57,346 nt of DNA from Betaproteobacteria bacterium UBA5582 (GTDB lineage: Bacteria; Pseudomonadota; Gammaproteobacteria; Burkholderiales; Rhodocyclaceae). Of this stretch, positions 26,083-33,172 are shown one piece after another. The stretch's first letter is position 1, and each line of letters begins with the position of its first letter. The notes below the pieces were generated by a model, which saw only the letters and a list, made by a program, of their open reading frames with translations, did not search any database and was not told the DNA's origin. The stretch is from assembly GCA_002425245.1 (NCBI GenBank), contig DILW01000158.1, forward strand, positions 1 through 57,346, read 5' to 3'. Both the position numbers and the translations under genes were made by a program.

Positions 26083-27257
26083 GACTGCGCTCCCCCTGCA
26101 TCCGTCACGCGAACCCGGTCGCCATCGGCAAGCGGGCGGGCACGGGTGACGATGACGGCCTCACCGCCACGCAAACCTTCGAGTACTTCGATGCCGCTTG
26201 CCGCACGCAAACCGGCCCTGATCGGCACAAACTGCGCCTTGCCATCGATTGCCAGGAAAACACCGCTGCGGCCGTCCTGACGCACCAGCGCAGCCGGCGG
26301 TACGGCCAGTGCAGGCGGCCGTGCCGGCATGTTCACCGTGACTTCGGCCATCTCGTTCAAGGTCAATCCCGCCGGCAGGCTGTCGAATGCCACCATGGCA
26401 ATCCGCTCCTCGGTCACCGCATCCGACAACTGTTCGATGCGTGCGACCTTGCCGGTGAATGTCTCTCCCGGTCGACTACGCAGCACAATGCTGGCGGTCT
26501 GGCCGGTTGCCAGCCCGGCGGAACGCCCCTGGTCGATACGTACCCGCAACCAGAAAGAATCCGTCTCGACCATGCGTACTACGGCCTGCCCGGCGACAGC
26601 CGTACTGCCCGGCTCGATATCTCGGGCGACGATCAGGCCAGCTACCGGCGCCACTAAGCGCATGTTGCCCAGTTGCTGCATCAATGCCTCAGCCTCTGCC
26701 CTGGAGCGCTCGCTCTCGGCGCGAGCCGCCGCAACATTGGCCAGACTGGCCGCCTGGGCAGCGCCAGCGGCACGGAACTCATGGCCCTTGGCGCGTTCCG
26801 CCTCGGTGCTGGCAAAGCCCTGCTCCCGCAATGCGGCATAGCGGCGGGCGCTGGCATCAGCGGTCGCCAGCCGGCTTTCTGCCTCACGGGCCAGAGCTTC
26901 GGCTGCGGCCAGGGCCGAGTCGGCTCTGGTCTGCCCATGACGAGCTGCTACCAAGCGCGCCTGCAGATCGATAGGGTCGATTTCGGCGAGCACCTGACCG
27001 GCTGCCACCGTTTCGCCCTGGTCAACAAGCACTCGGGCGACACGCCCGGCAGTCGTCGGGCCAATCAGGACATTGCGGCGCGATTCGACGATACCGATGC
27101 CAAACAGCGAAGCCTGCAAGCTGACGCGTTCCACAGGTGCCGTCGTCACTTTCGTCATCGGCGCCAGCGGGCTGTTGCGCAGAATCAGAAGGCCCATCCC
27201 GGCCAGCACCAGGATGCCGATGGCGATCTTCCATCGTTTGTCGAGATGCAGTTTCAT
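26079..27257 (-). CDS. HlyD/MacA-type membrane fusion protein
   Basis: 392 residues: N-terminal membrane anchor (about 10-29), lipoyl-like halves (IVARDIEPGSTA and the GETVAAGQVLAEIDP region), a helical hairpin of alternating Ala/Arg/Glu (about 100-200) and a beta-barrel domain. It bridges the permease and the TolC channel. It overlaps its neighbours by 4 bp on both sides, so it is tightly coupled to the b561 gene in front and the permease behind. Confidence 0.93.
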   Translation of the reverse strand: MKLHLDKRWKIAIGILVLAGMGLLILRNSPLAPMTKVTTAPVERVSLQASLFGIGIVESRRNVLIGPTTAGRVARVLVDQGETVAAGQVLAEIDPIDLQARLVAARHGQTRADSALAAAEALAREAESRLATADASARRYAALREQGFASTEAERAKGHEFRAAGAAQAASLANVAAARAESERSRAEAEALMQQLGNMRLVAPVAGLIVARDIEPGSTAVAGQAVVRMVETDSFWLRVRIDQGRSAGLATGQTASIVLRSRPGETFTGKVARIEQLSDAVTEERIAMVAFDSLPAGLTLNEMAEVTVNMPARPPALAVPPAALVRQDGRSGVFLAIDGKAQFVPIRAGLRAASGIEVLEGLRGGEAVIVTRARPLADGDRVRVTDAGGAQS

Positions 27258-27781
27258 GACTGCCGCCCGATCTTGTTCGAGCCAATCCTCATGCGGGCGA
27301 GCAGCCCGTCCTTGACGATGAACTGATGGTAAAGGGTGGCCAGAACATGCAGGGCGATCAAGGCCATGGCGGCCCGTGAGGCCAGGCCATGAATCCGGCG
27401 CGGTGTGAATTCCTTGAAGTCAGCCGGCAAGGCCGCACTACCAAACAAGGCTTCCAGCGCGCCGCTCTGCAGCATCAGCATGGCACCACTGAATACCAGC
27501 AGCAGGATGATCAGGTTGAGCGCCATGTGCCCGAGCCGGGCGAATATCTCCCCATGCACCGCCGGAAGCGCAGGCAGGCGTTTGCACAGGATGACCCGGG
27601 CGATGACCAGAATCCCGGCGAGAACGCCAAGGATCATGTGGATGCGCAGGTTGCCGATTTTTTCGGCGGTATTGGGCAGATCGGCCAGCACCTGGCTGCC
27701 GGTAGCCAGCAATAAGATGATCAATATCGCAGCCAGCCAGTGAATGGCAATCTGGGGCGTGGCGTAACGAACAGGCGGCAT
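27254..27781 (-). CDS. Cytochrome b561-family membrane protein
   Basis: 175 residues with four membrane helices and histidines at the expected helix positions: HWLAAIL (about 14), HMILGVL (about 48), HGLAS (about 132) and HVLATLYH (about 145). These would hold two b haems carrying electrons between quinol and a periplasmic acceptor. It is the first gene of the exporter operon and overlaps the membrane fusion gene by 4 bp. A b561 heading an ABC-export operon is unusual and hints that the exported or periplasmic substrate is redox-active; this is inference. Confidence 0.9.
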   Translation of the reverse strand: MPPVRYATPQIAIHWLAAILIILLLATGSQVLADLPNTAEKIGNLRIHMILGVLAGILVIARVILCKRLPALPAVHGEIFARLGHMALNLIILLLVFSGAMLMLQSGALEALFGSAALPADFKEFTPRRIHGLASRAAMALIALHVLATLYHQFIVKDGLLARMRIGSNKIGRQS

Positions 27782-27841
27782 CGTGAAACTCCCGAAAAAA
27801 TTGAACTTGAGTGCATTCTGGGAGTGCTGCTACCGCCTGTC

Positions 27842-27905
27842 CCGGCAATTTGGTAACACAGTATGTCAAGCTGCCAGCCTGTCATCCTGGCTTACCAATT
27901 GCCCC
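27842..27905. repeat. Long imperfect inverted repeat ahead of the b561-ABC operon
   Basis: Outer arms GGCAATT(T)GGTAA (from 27844) and TTACC-AATTGCC (to 27903) enclose an inner pair GCCAG/CTGGC. A TTGACA-like hexamer for minus-strand transcription lies within it (27864-27869). It sits about 60 bp before the cytochrome b561 start and about 20 bp after the radical SAM stop, so it could be an operator for the operon's own response regulator or the end of the maturase transcript. No T-run follows it. Confidence 0.45.
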
Positions 27906-27925
27906 GGCTTGATGTGCCGGTGTAC

Positions 27926-29308
27926 TTAATTGATGATGCTGAACGCTGTCTCAGTCTCCTCGTCCCACCCGTCCCATAGATAATCATTGGCCTTGGCGTC
28001 AGCGATCAGGCGTAGAGCGTAGTTGACCTGCTCCTTGTAGAAGTCACAGAAGGCGCCGATCTTGTCCATCCCCCCGTTCATCTCAGCCGCTTCAGCCGGG
28101 CATGGCGAGCCACAGAAGTGGCGGATTGCGCACGAGCCGCAGGGGTCGAAGGCGTCGACATTGCGGGTGATCACCGGGCGGAAGGCCTCTGAGTTCAATG
28201 CAGCTTCCACACCGTCGGTAAGCAAGTCGCCACCGTTGAAGCGCGGCAGGCCGATGAATTCGCTACACGGATAGAGGCTACCATCGGCTGCCAGTGCGAA
28301 GAAGGCACGGCCGCCGCCACACGGCGAAATGTCGCACATCAGCCGGCGCGCCGTTGGCGCCAAAATCGCCAGCAAGATGTTGGCAAAGTTCGCCAATATC
28401 AGCTTACGTCCCGTTTCTTTGTACAGTTCGTGCGATCGATCGAGCGCATTGAAGAAGGCCTTGACCATATCGCCATCAGTTGGCTTGACGCCACGCGCAC
28501 CGGGCAGCGTGCAGCGCATTGCGTTAAGCATGCAGGTTGGCACCTCTGCTGCGTGGAAAAGCTCGACCATGCGCTTCAAATACGGCAGATTTTCAGTGCT
28601 GCAGGTGGTGATCACACTCCACGAGCCGTAGCCGCGCAGCTTTGCCATGGCACGCACCACCTTGTCGTGCACGCTCTTGCCAGCCCAGGTAAGTCTTGTG
28701 GCATCGGTGACGTTGGTTATTGGCCCATCGAGCGAGAGACCAATGCTAACGTTACGCGATGTCAGGAATTCGATGGCGGAATCGTCGAGCAGAGTACCGT
28801 TGGTTTGCACGCCGAAGGCGAAATCGTCGGCGTATTGATCGATAGCGGCAAAAATTGCGCCCCTGTTCATCAGCGGCTCGGCGCCGTGGAAAATGGCGCG
28901 TGGTTTGCGTTCAGTGTCACCCATCACTGAACGGAAGTATGAGCGCAGAGCGTCGAGCGAATCGAACAGGGTTTTCTGCGACATGTGGCTACCGCTGCTA
29001 CGCTGCTCGCCCGGCAGGTAGCAGTAGGTGCAGTTGAGGTTACAACGCTCGGTCGGATTAAGATAGACGCCAGAAGGCTTTAGCCCGAAGCGCAAGCCAT
29101 GCAACTCGCGCTTCAAGTTGTCGTATTCCTTGCCGTAGGCTTCAAGCAGCGGGCCGTCGGTCAGCGATTCGGCAAGGCGTGTCTTGTCAACCAGCGCCCA
29201 GAAGGCAGTATCCGGGTCGGTCACCGCAGCGTAAATGGCATGACCGATGTCCACTGGAATCAGCGCCGGCCCCGGCTGGGATCGGCTCGTGTTTGTGATA
29301 GCGGCCAT
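27926..29308 (-). CDS. cbpB: Radical SAM/SPASM peptide maturase, CbpB-like
   Basis: 460 residues. The radical SAM motif is CNLNCTYC (Cys 89, 93, 96), followed by a GAEPLMN glycine-rich element near 145. The C-terminal SPASM domain has at least seven cysteines (CDISPCGGG near 330, YPCSEF near 350, then CGSC, FCGSPC and FCDFY between about 395 and 435) for two auxiliary 4Fe-4S clusters. Such enzymes install carbon-carbon or thioether crosslinks, or epimerise residues, on ribosomal peptides. The start ATG is 1 base after the stop of the 54-residue peptide gene, the usual maturase/precursor arrangement. By recall the pair matches the CbpA/CbpB family, described as peptide plus radical SAM maturase near cobalamin elements; here the cobalamin riboswitch is present. 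The chemical product is unknown. Confidence 0.85.
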   Translation of the reverse strand: MAAITNTSRSQPGPALIPVDIGHAIYAAVTDPDTAFWALVDKTRLAESLTDGPLLEAYGKEYDNLKRELHGLRFGLKPSGVYLNPTERCNLNCTYCYLPGEQRSSGSHMSQKTLFDSLDALRSYFRSVMGDTERKPRAIFHGAEPLMNRGAIFAAIDQYADDFAFGVQTNGTLLDDSAIEFLTSRNVSIGLSLDGPITNVTDATRLTWAGKSVHDKVVRAMAKLRGYGSWSVITTCSTENLPYLKRMVELFHAAEVPTCMLNAMRCTLPGARGVKPTDGDMVKAFFNALDRSHELYKETGRKLILANFANILLAILAPTARRLMCDISPCGGGRAFFALAADGSLYPCSEFIGLPRFNGGDLLTDGVEAALNSEAFRPVITRNVDAFDPCGSCAIRHFCGSPCPAEAAEMNGGMDKIGAFCDFYKEQVNYALRLIADAKANDYLWDGWDEETETAFSIIN

Positions 29309-29309
29309 G

Positions 29310-29474
29310 TTACTTGGCTGCCTTCTTGTCGATCAGTACGTAGTGCGAAAGGCCGATACCGTCAGGGTTGCAGCTTTTCCGGATGGCTATTGTCGGGGCG
29401 ACTTCTGCACCGTTCGGCTTGGTGGTGCTGGCCTGTGGTTTGGAGACTTCTTTTGTTTGAAGGGTCTTCAGCAT
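29310..29474 (-). CDS. cbpA: CbpA-like ribosomal peptide precursor
   Basis: 54 residues, starting at ATG 29474, which has GAGGA seven bases ahead; an in-frame ATG at 29480 is too close to it. The N-terminal leader is Lys/Thr-rich (MLKTLQTKEVSK). The C-terminal core runs RKSCNPDGIGLSHYVLIDKK, with a single Cys at 35. The stop codon is one base from the maturase start. I recognise the DGIGLSHYVLIDKK-type end as that of the modified peptide precursor CbpA. No cleavage site or dedicated protease gene is visible. It is directly downstream of the riboswitch terminator, so it is the first gene controlled by B12. Confidence 0.8.
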   Translation of the reverse strand: MLKTLQTKEVSKPQASTTKPNGAEVAPTIAIRKSCNPDGIGLSHYVLIDKKAAK

Positions 29475-29501
29475 GATCATTTCCTCGGATCAGAAAATTG
29501 G

Positions 29502-29558
29502 AAAACAAAAAGGGCTCCGGCTGATAGCACGCTTTGCGCATGCGATCAGCCGGAGCCC
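29502..29558 (-). terminator. Riboswitch-controlled intrinsic terminator
   Basis: Two perfect 14-base arms (29545-29558 and 29512-29525; GGGCTCCGGCTGAT on the first minus-strand arm) are followed by TTTTTGTTTT (29511-29502). A competing 7-bp antiterminator can form between 29566-29572 and 29551-29557 (CGGAGCC/GGCTCCG) with an 8-base loop, using the start of the terminator stem. This lies 28 bp before the peptide gene, so transcription into cbpAB should depend on which hairpin forms. Confidence 0.9.
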
Positions 29559-29575
29559 TTGCCTTGGCTCCGAGT

Positions 29576-29736
29576 CGGTTCAACACGTCTTCTGGCTTCC
29601 GGATCAGCCAAATCGCTGCACCTTCCCGGCGGAGTGTGCTCCGTCAGTGGTTGGCTTTCCGACCCTGCAGTATTTGTCCCCGGTTACAGCGGCGGGCCCG
29701 CCACGGATTTGCACCGTGTTCCGTTTCATTGAACCG
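29576..29736 (-). ncRNA. Cobalamin riboswitch aptamer
   Basis: Read on the minus strand, the hallmarks appear in order: the P1 arm CGGTTCAA (29736-29729), GGTGCAAATCCGTGGCGGG, the GCCGCTGTAACCGGGG block, AAGCCAACCACTGACG, CGGGAAGGTGCAGC, and a B12-box-like AAGCCAGAAGACGTG, closed by the P1 partner TTGAACCG (29583-29576, perfect 8 bp). These are the conserved cores of the adenosylcobalamin-class riboswitch. It is followed directly by a terminator/antiterminator pair. Confidence 0.93.
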
Positions 29737-29748
29737 AAAGGAGCGCCA

Positions 29749-29778
29749 ATTCTCGTCGAGACGGCAGCTCTAGGTCAA
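29749..29778 (-). promoter_or_regulatory. Putative promoter of the riboswitch-cbpAB transcript
   Basis: TTGACC (29773-29778) and GAGAAT (29749-29754) are separated by 18 bp on the minus strand. This would start the RNA at about 29742, a few bases before riboswitch P1. The GAGAAT -10 is the same hexamer seen at the norC and hemerythrin-regulator promoters. No FNR box is present here. Confidence 0.5.
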
Positions 29779-29906
29779 GATGCAGACGGGTTTTGACAGA
29801 GCCAGAGCATCCAAACCATTAACGCTCATCCACAATCAGGGCTTATAGAAAAGTGCTGAAAACTTGCCCAACACTACGTCCTCTGATTCGCCTGCTGCGT
29901 GATTCA

Positions 29907-31550
29907 CTACGCCATGTCCACTTGATCACGATAGCTCACCAGGCGAGCACGATCAGGTATTGTCACCAAGCTGCGATTGATCGTGATCAGACCTGTATCG
30001 GCAAGTTGCTGGAACGCGCGTGACAGCGTAGCCGGACGCAGATTGAGATAAGACGCGATCACTTGTTTCTGCGCGGGAAGCGAGGCTTCCAGAATGCCTT
30101 CAGCATCGACGCGGGCATGCTCAAGCAAATGATCGATGATGCGCTCCATGGCTGTATGCAGCGTAAGCGCCTGTATCTCTGCGGTAAATTCGTGCAGTCG
30201 CTTACCCAGATGATCCACCACCGCACATGCAAATCGAGTACTGGACAATTGAATCCGACGCAAGTGGGCAGCAGGAATCATCAGCAGAACGGTGGATGAA
30301 AGACTTTGCGCAGACACTGGTGACGGGCGCTGGGTGAAAACTTCAGCCTCTGCAAAAATCTGCGGCGAGTAAACGATCTCCAGCACTTTTTCCGCGCCAC
30401 CTTCGCGCCTTACCACCAGGCTCATCTGGCCGCTGATGACCATATACAGGCCTTCTGGCTTGTCACCTTGATCGAACAGGATGTCACCCTTGGCAAGCGC
30501 AATCAGCTGCGACATCTGTTCCAGTTTGATTCGCTCATCTCGCTTGATGGATTGAAACAAAGGATGTCTGGACAGCAGACTATCACCCAACCCGCTGGAC
30601 AATCCTGACTGCGGGCGAACACGCGCTGCATCGACAGTAGCTTCCGCTGCTTTCCCGGCTTCTGGTACAGACAACGATGCGTCAGGCATGCCGAATACCA
30701 CCAGAATAGCCATCCGCCCATGCGACATCAGGAGGGCAATCTGCACATCTGACGTTATCGCCCCCTCCGGTCCGACACAGGTCAGCGGTCCGACAAAACG
30801 TCCTTGCATCAACACCTCGCCCATCAACAACGGCAACGCATTCGCGCCCAGTGCGCCAAGCAGCGAGTTTGCCGAGTACGCACGAAGTTGTTCAACACTG
30901 CATCCGAAGAATCTGGCCGCCTCCGTATTCACACGCAGCACCTCTGTCGGCAACAGCGCTGCGTCGAGCGCGATCAACATGGCCGCCTGAGAACCTTGTT
31001 CGAGCAAAGCTGAAGCGTCCTCCTCGCTGGCGTGCAAGGCTTCACTACCTTGCACAAGCACGTCGGCAAAACGCCCCCCGGCGGCTACCGAACGCTCTAC
31101 GGTAGAGGACTCCGCAACGGCTGCACGCAGGGGACTCTTGCTCAGCGCGCGCAAATACCGTGCGAGTCTCTGATCCTCACCCTGTATGTGGCGAATCAGC
31201 CAGTCGCCCAGAAAGGTTAGCAATTGCTGACCATCCAGCACAGCGTTCTCGCCTACACCATCGATCATATCTTCCACGTAGGAAAGGAAGCGCATGTGGT
31301 TGTGATGGTGATTCTGCACATAATCTGATGGCACTCCGCAGAGTGCCATCAGCGCTTCCTCCGTGCTGAAATGGACTTCCGCATAATCCCTCAGGTATCC
31401 CAACAACAGCCGTACTTCTTCGCCACTGAGAGCGGAATCATCGGCGAGCCTCCGGGCTGAAGCATTGACCATGTCGACCAATCCTCGATGCTGTTTATCG
31501 ATGACATCGATCTCTGTTTTGAGCGCATCGCTCCACGCCAGTTGTTCCAT
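29907..31550 (-). CDS. Hemerythrin-PAS-CRP/FNR fusion transcription regulator
   Basis: 547 residues from ATG 31550 (GGAG 8 bases ahead; the longer frame to 31628 would overlap the promoter -10). An N-terminal bacteriohemerythrin domain (about 1-135) has the full di-iron pattern: His21, His60, Glu64, His81-85 (NHHHNH), His121 and Asp126. It is followed by a PAS-like region (about 165-295), a cNMP-binding fold (about 325-440) and a CRP-type HTH (about 465-535). The FNR N-terminal Fe-S cysteines are absent. In the recognition helix the sequence is RPATLSR: Ser and Arg of FNR are kept but the base-reading Glu is Ala. Its own promoter carries a perfect FNR box. Role inferred: O2/NO-responsive regulator of the denitrification or neighbouring genes. 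Confidence 0.9.
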   Translation of the reverse strand: MEQLAWSDALKTEIDVIDKQHRGLVDMVNASARRLADDSALSGEEVRLLLGYLRDYAEVHFSTEEALMALCGVPSDYVQNHHHNHMRFLSYVEDMIDGVGENAVLDGQQLLTFLGDWLIRHIQGEDQRLARYLRALSKSPLRAAVAESSTVERSVAAGGRFADVLVQGSEALHASEEDASALLEQGSQAAMLIALDAALLPTEVLRVNTEAARFFGCSVEQLRAYSANSLLGALGANALPLLMGEVLMQGRFVGPLTCVGPEGAITSDVQIALLMSHGRMAILVVFGMPDASLSVPEAGKAAEATVDAARVRPQSGLSSGLGDSLLSRHPLFQSIKRDERIKLEQMSQLIALAKGDILFDQGDKPEGLYMVISGQMSLVVRREGGAEKVLEIVYSPQIFAEAEVFTQRPSPVSAQSLSSTVLLMIPAAHLRRIQLSSTRFACAVVDHLGKRLHEFTAEIQALTLHTAMERIIDHLLEHARVDAEGILEASLPAQKQVIASYLNLRPATLSRAFQQLADTGLITINRSLVTIPDRARLVSYRDQVDMA

Positions 31551-31614
31551 GAGACCACTCCATCGATCAAAGCCGCGCCCACTGCCAAGAAAAAAGAGAG
31601 GGCTTATCGTGTTG

Positions 31615-31656
31615 ATTCTCCCAAACAAAACAGATCTGCACGTTGATTGATATCAA
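31615..31656 (-). promoter_or_regulatory. FNR/DNR-dependent promoter of the hemerythrin regulator
   Basis: A perfect TTGAT-TGAT-ATCAA box is at 31643-31656. A GAGAAT -10 lies at 31615-31620 on the minus strand, centre-to-centre 32 bases from the box, the class II geometry. The transcript start would be near 31608, about 58 bases before the chosen ATG. Confidence 0.85.
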
Positions 31657-31746
31657 TTTTGGGAATTCGGCGTACTCACTCTAACCTCGGCTCGAATTCG
31701 ATTTTTTGAACTATACATAGGACGAACCCAATCGAGATTGAGCCGA

Positions 31747-31950
31747 ATGCAATCATCACTCCCCAAGCTTCTGTGCAAATCAGAACTTTGCTCACAACTT
31801 TCCGTTTCCCCTCGAACAATAGAAAATATGGTCAAAGCTCAGGCGTTTCCTCCTCCAGTTAGAATCGGCAAGCACGTGTACTGGAGTGAAATCGCGGTAG
31901 CCAATTGGCACCGCTCGCGCTTCGCCCAACAAGAGCGCTGGGGACAATGA
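31747..31950 (+). CDS. AlpA/excisionase-like small DNA-binding protein
   Basis: 67 residues from ATG 31747; an in-frame TTG nine bases earlier is the alternative, and neither has a strong ribosome site. It has the AlpA/MerR-like winged HTH pattern: LLCKSELCSQLSVSPRTIENMVKAQ, then FPPPVRIGKHVYWSEIAVANW. Such proteins activate or direct integrases of P4-like islands. It stands alone at the left end of the element, divergent from the hemerythrin regulator. Confidence 0.75.
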   Translation: MQSSLPKLLCKSELCSQLSVSPRTIENMVKAQAFPPPVRIGKHVYWSEIAVANWHRSRFAQQERWGQ

Positions 31951-32042
31951 CCGTCCTAACCCCCTTCAACGCGTTCGTCACCCACGCCCCGACTCCTTGC
32001 AATACGATGCGGTTTTAGTGGACCGCCGATCTTGGCATTCCG

Positions 32043-32300
32043 CTAACGGGGAGACGGGACAAAAACTGCCGCGGGAATTGCCAACAAGTTGGTGATATCG
32101 ACGCCCAAGGCCTGAGCAATCCGCTCCATGTTGTCGACGCTAATGTTGCGCTCCCCACGCTCCACAGATCCGATATACGTTCGGTGCAATCCCGAGCGTT
32201 CGGCCAAATCTTCCTGTGACATTTGATTGGCAAGTCGTTGTAAGCGCATCGCCACTGCAAATCGCTGCCTTGCCGAAAGAGGGGGTGCCTGAGTGTTCAT
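32043..32300 (-). CDS. XRE-family transcriptional regulator
   Basis: 85 residues from ATG 32300; a longer frame to 32354 has no ribosome site and crosses a promoter-like AT-rich stretch. A single HTH_3 domain is clear: RLQRLANQMSQEDLAERSG, then LHRTYIGSVERGERNISVDN and the helix MERIAQALGVDITNLL. It is of the small phage/plasmid C1-like type that follows or represses restriction or recombination genes. It is divergent from the DUF2384 fusion gene, with about 130 bp between them, so it may regulate both. Confidence 0.82.
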   Translation of the reverse strand: MNTQAPPLSARQRFAVAMRLQRLANQMSQEDLAERSGLHRTYIGSVERGERNISVDNMERIAQALGVDITNLLAIPAAVFVPSPR

Positions 32301-32428
32301 CGGGCGCAAGCATGATGGCTTGACGACTTTGATGCTACAGAATATAAGTAGCATAATGATGACTATATGTCTCTGCTTTTTGTAGTCACTGCATAGGTAG
32401 CGACCGCGATCAGTGGGACCACTTTACT

Positions 32429-33025
32429 GTGCCAGCCGAGATTACTTACCTGGAAGTTCGCCTTGATGCTGAATCACACGCAAAGCGTTTTGGAGCGCAG
32501 CGAGATAGTTTTGGGCGCTGGTATGTCACTGGCCAGGTTCCCAATGAATTACTCAATTACCTGCCCCGCAAGGCCAGTCGTCGGATTGACGAAGTAGCAC
32601 CAGAATGCCCCATTTGCCGGGCGACAATGCGTAAGGAGATCTCTCGATCAGGCAATCCGTACTGGGTTTGTACGGAGCGGAGGACAACAGGCTGCGCTGG
32701 CTGGTTAGATTACGTAAAATACCTTGAGAAAGTTGTGCCACTTCCCGCCTTGGGCGAACTAGCTTCAGCGCAGGTTGAATCTCTAGTATCAGAGCTCTCG
32801 TCTCTCGAAAGCCCCAAGGGTCGCGGGCGAACAAAACACCCTTTACATGAACGTTGGCTCGACATCGTCACGCTCGCATTTGCTGTACTTGGTAATCAGC
32901 GGCAAGTAATGCGTTGGATGACGCAGCCAAAGCTGGCACTTGGGCAAAAGACACCGATACTGATCCTGGGTACCGCAGAGGGGTGTGACATGGTTGAACA
33001 CCTGCTCAGGAAACTGTGGGACTAA
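32429..33025 (+). CDS. DUF5710 / zinc-ribbon / DUF2384 (MbcA-ParS-Xre type) fusion protein
   Basis: 198 residues, GTG start at 32429 with a weak GGGA site. Residues about 5-45 resemble DUF5710 (YLEVRLDAESHAKRFGAQRD, then FGRWYVTG). Residues about 59-92 form a topoisomerase-like zinc ribbon (CPICRATM...C...C). The C-terminus (about 140-198) follows the DUF2384 antitoxin/toxin-binding pattern: LAFAVLGNQRQVMRWM, PKLALGQKTPILIL, EGCDMVEHLL. I found no RES or ADP-ribosylating toxin partner beside it. The combination is not one I recognise. It may be an orphan antitoxin-like DNA-binding protein of the element. Confidence 0.75.
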   Translation: MPAEITYLEVRLDAESHAKRFGAQRDSFGRWYVTGQVPNELLNYLPRKASRRIDEVAPECPICRATMRKEISRSGNPYWVCTERRTTGCAGWLDYVKYLEKVVPLPALGELASAQVESLVSELSSLESPKGRGRTKHPLHERWLDIVTLAFAVLGNQRQVMRWMTQPKLALGQKTPILILGTAEGCDMVEHLLRKLWD

Positions 33026-33125
33026 ACACCTAAGTCCCCCTTCAAACTAAAACCCCATTTCATAGGGGTTGCCAGCTAAAACCCTAATTTATCTCCTCAG
33101 GTGACCCAGAAAGAACAAATTAGGA

Positions 33126-33162
33126 TTAAAAATACCGGCCCGACAACTCAACGCCCGGCCGG
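33126..33162 (-). terminator. Putative terminator of the serine recombinase gene
   Basis: A GC-rich hairpin with CCGGCC/GGCCGG arms (33135-33140 and 33157-33162) is followed on the minus strand by TATTTTTAA (33134-33126), about 10 bp after the recombinase stop. Confidence 0.5.
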
Positions 33163-33172
33163 CATTCAATGT

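Noticed and set aside
27926..29308. Radical SAM protein as PqqE or anaerobic sulfatase maturase
   Set aside because: No pqq genes or sulfatase nearby; the adjoining 54-residue peptide gene and the riboswitch fit a CbpA/CbpB-type pair better.
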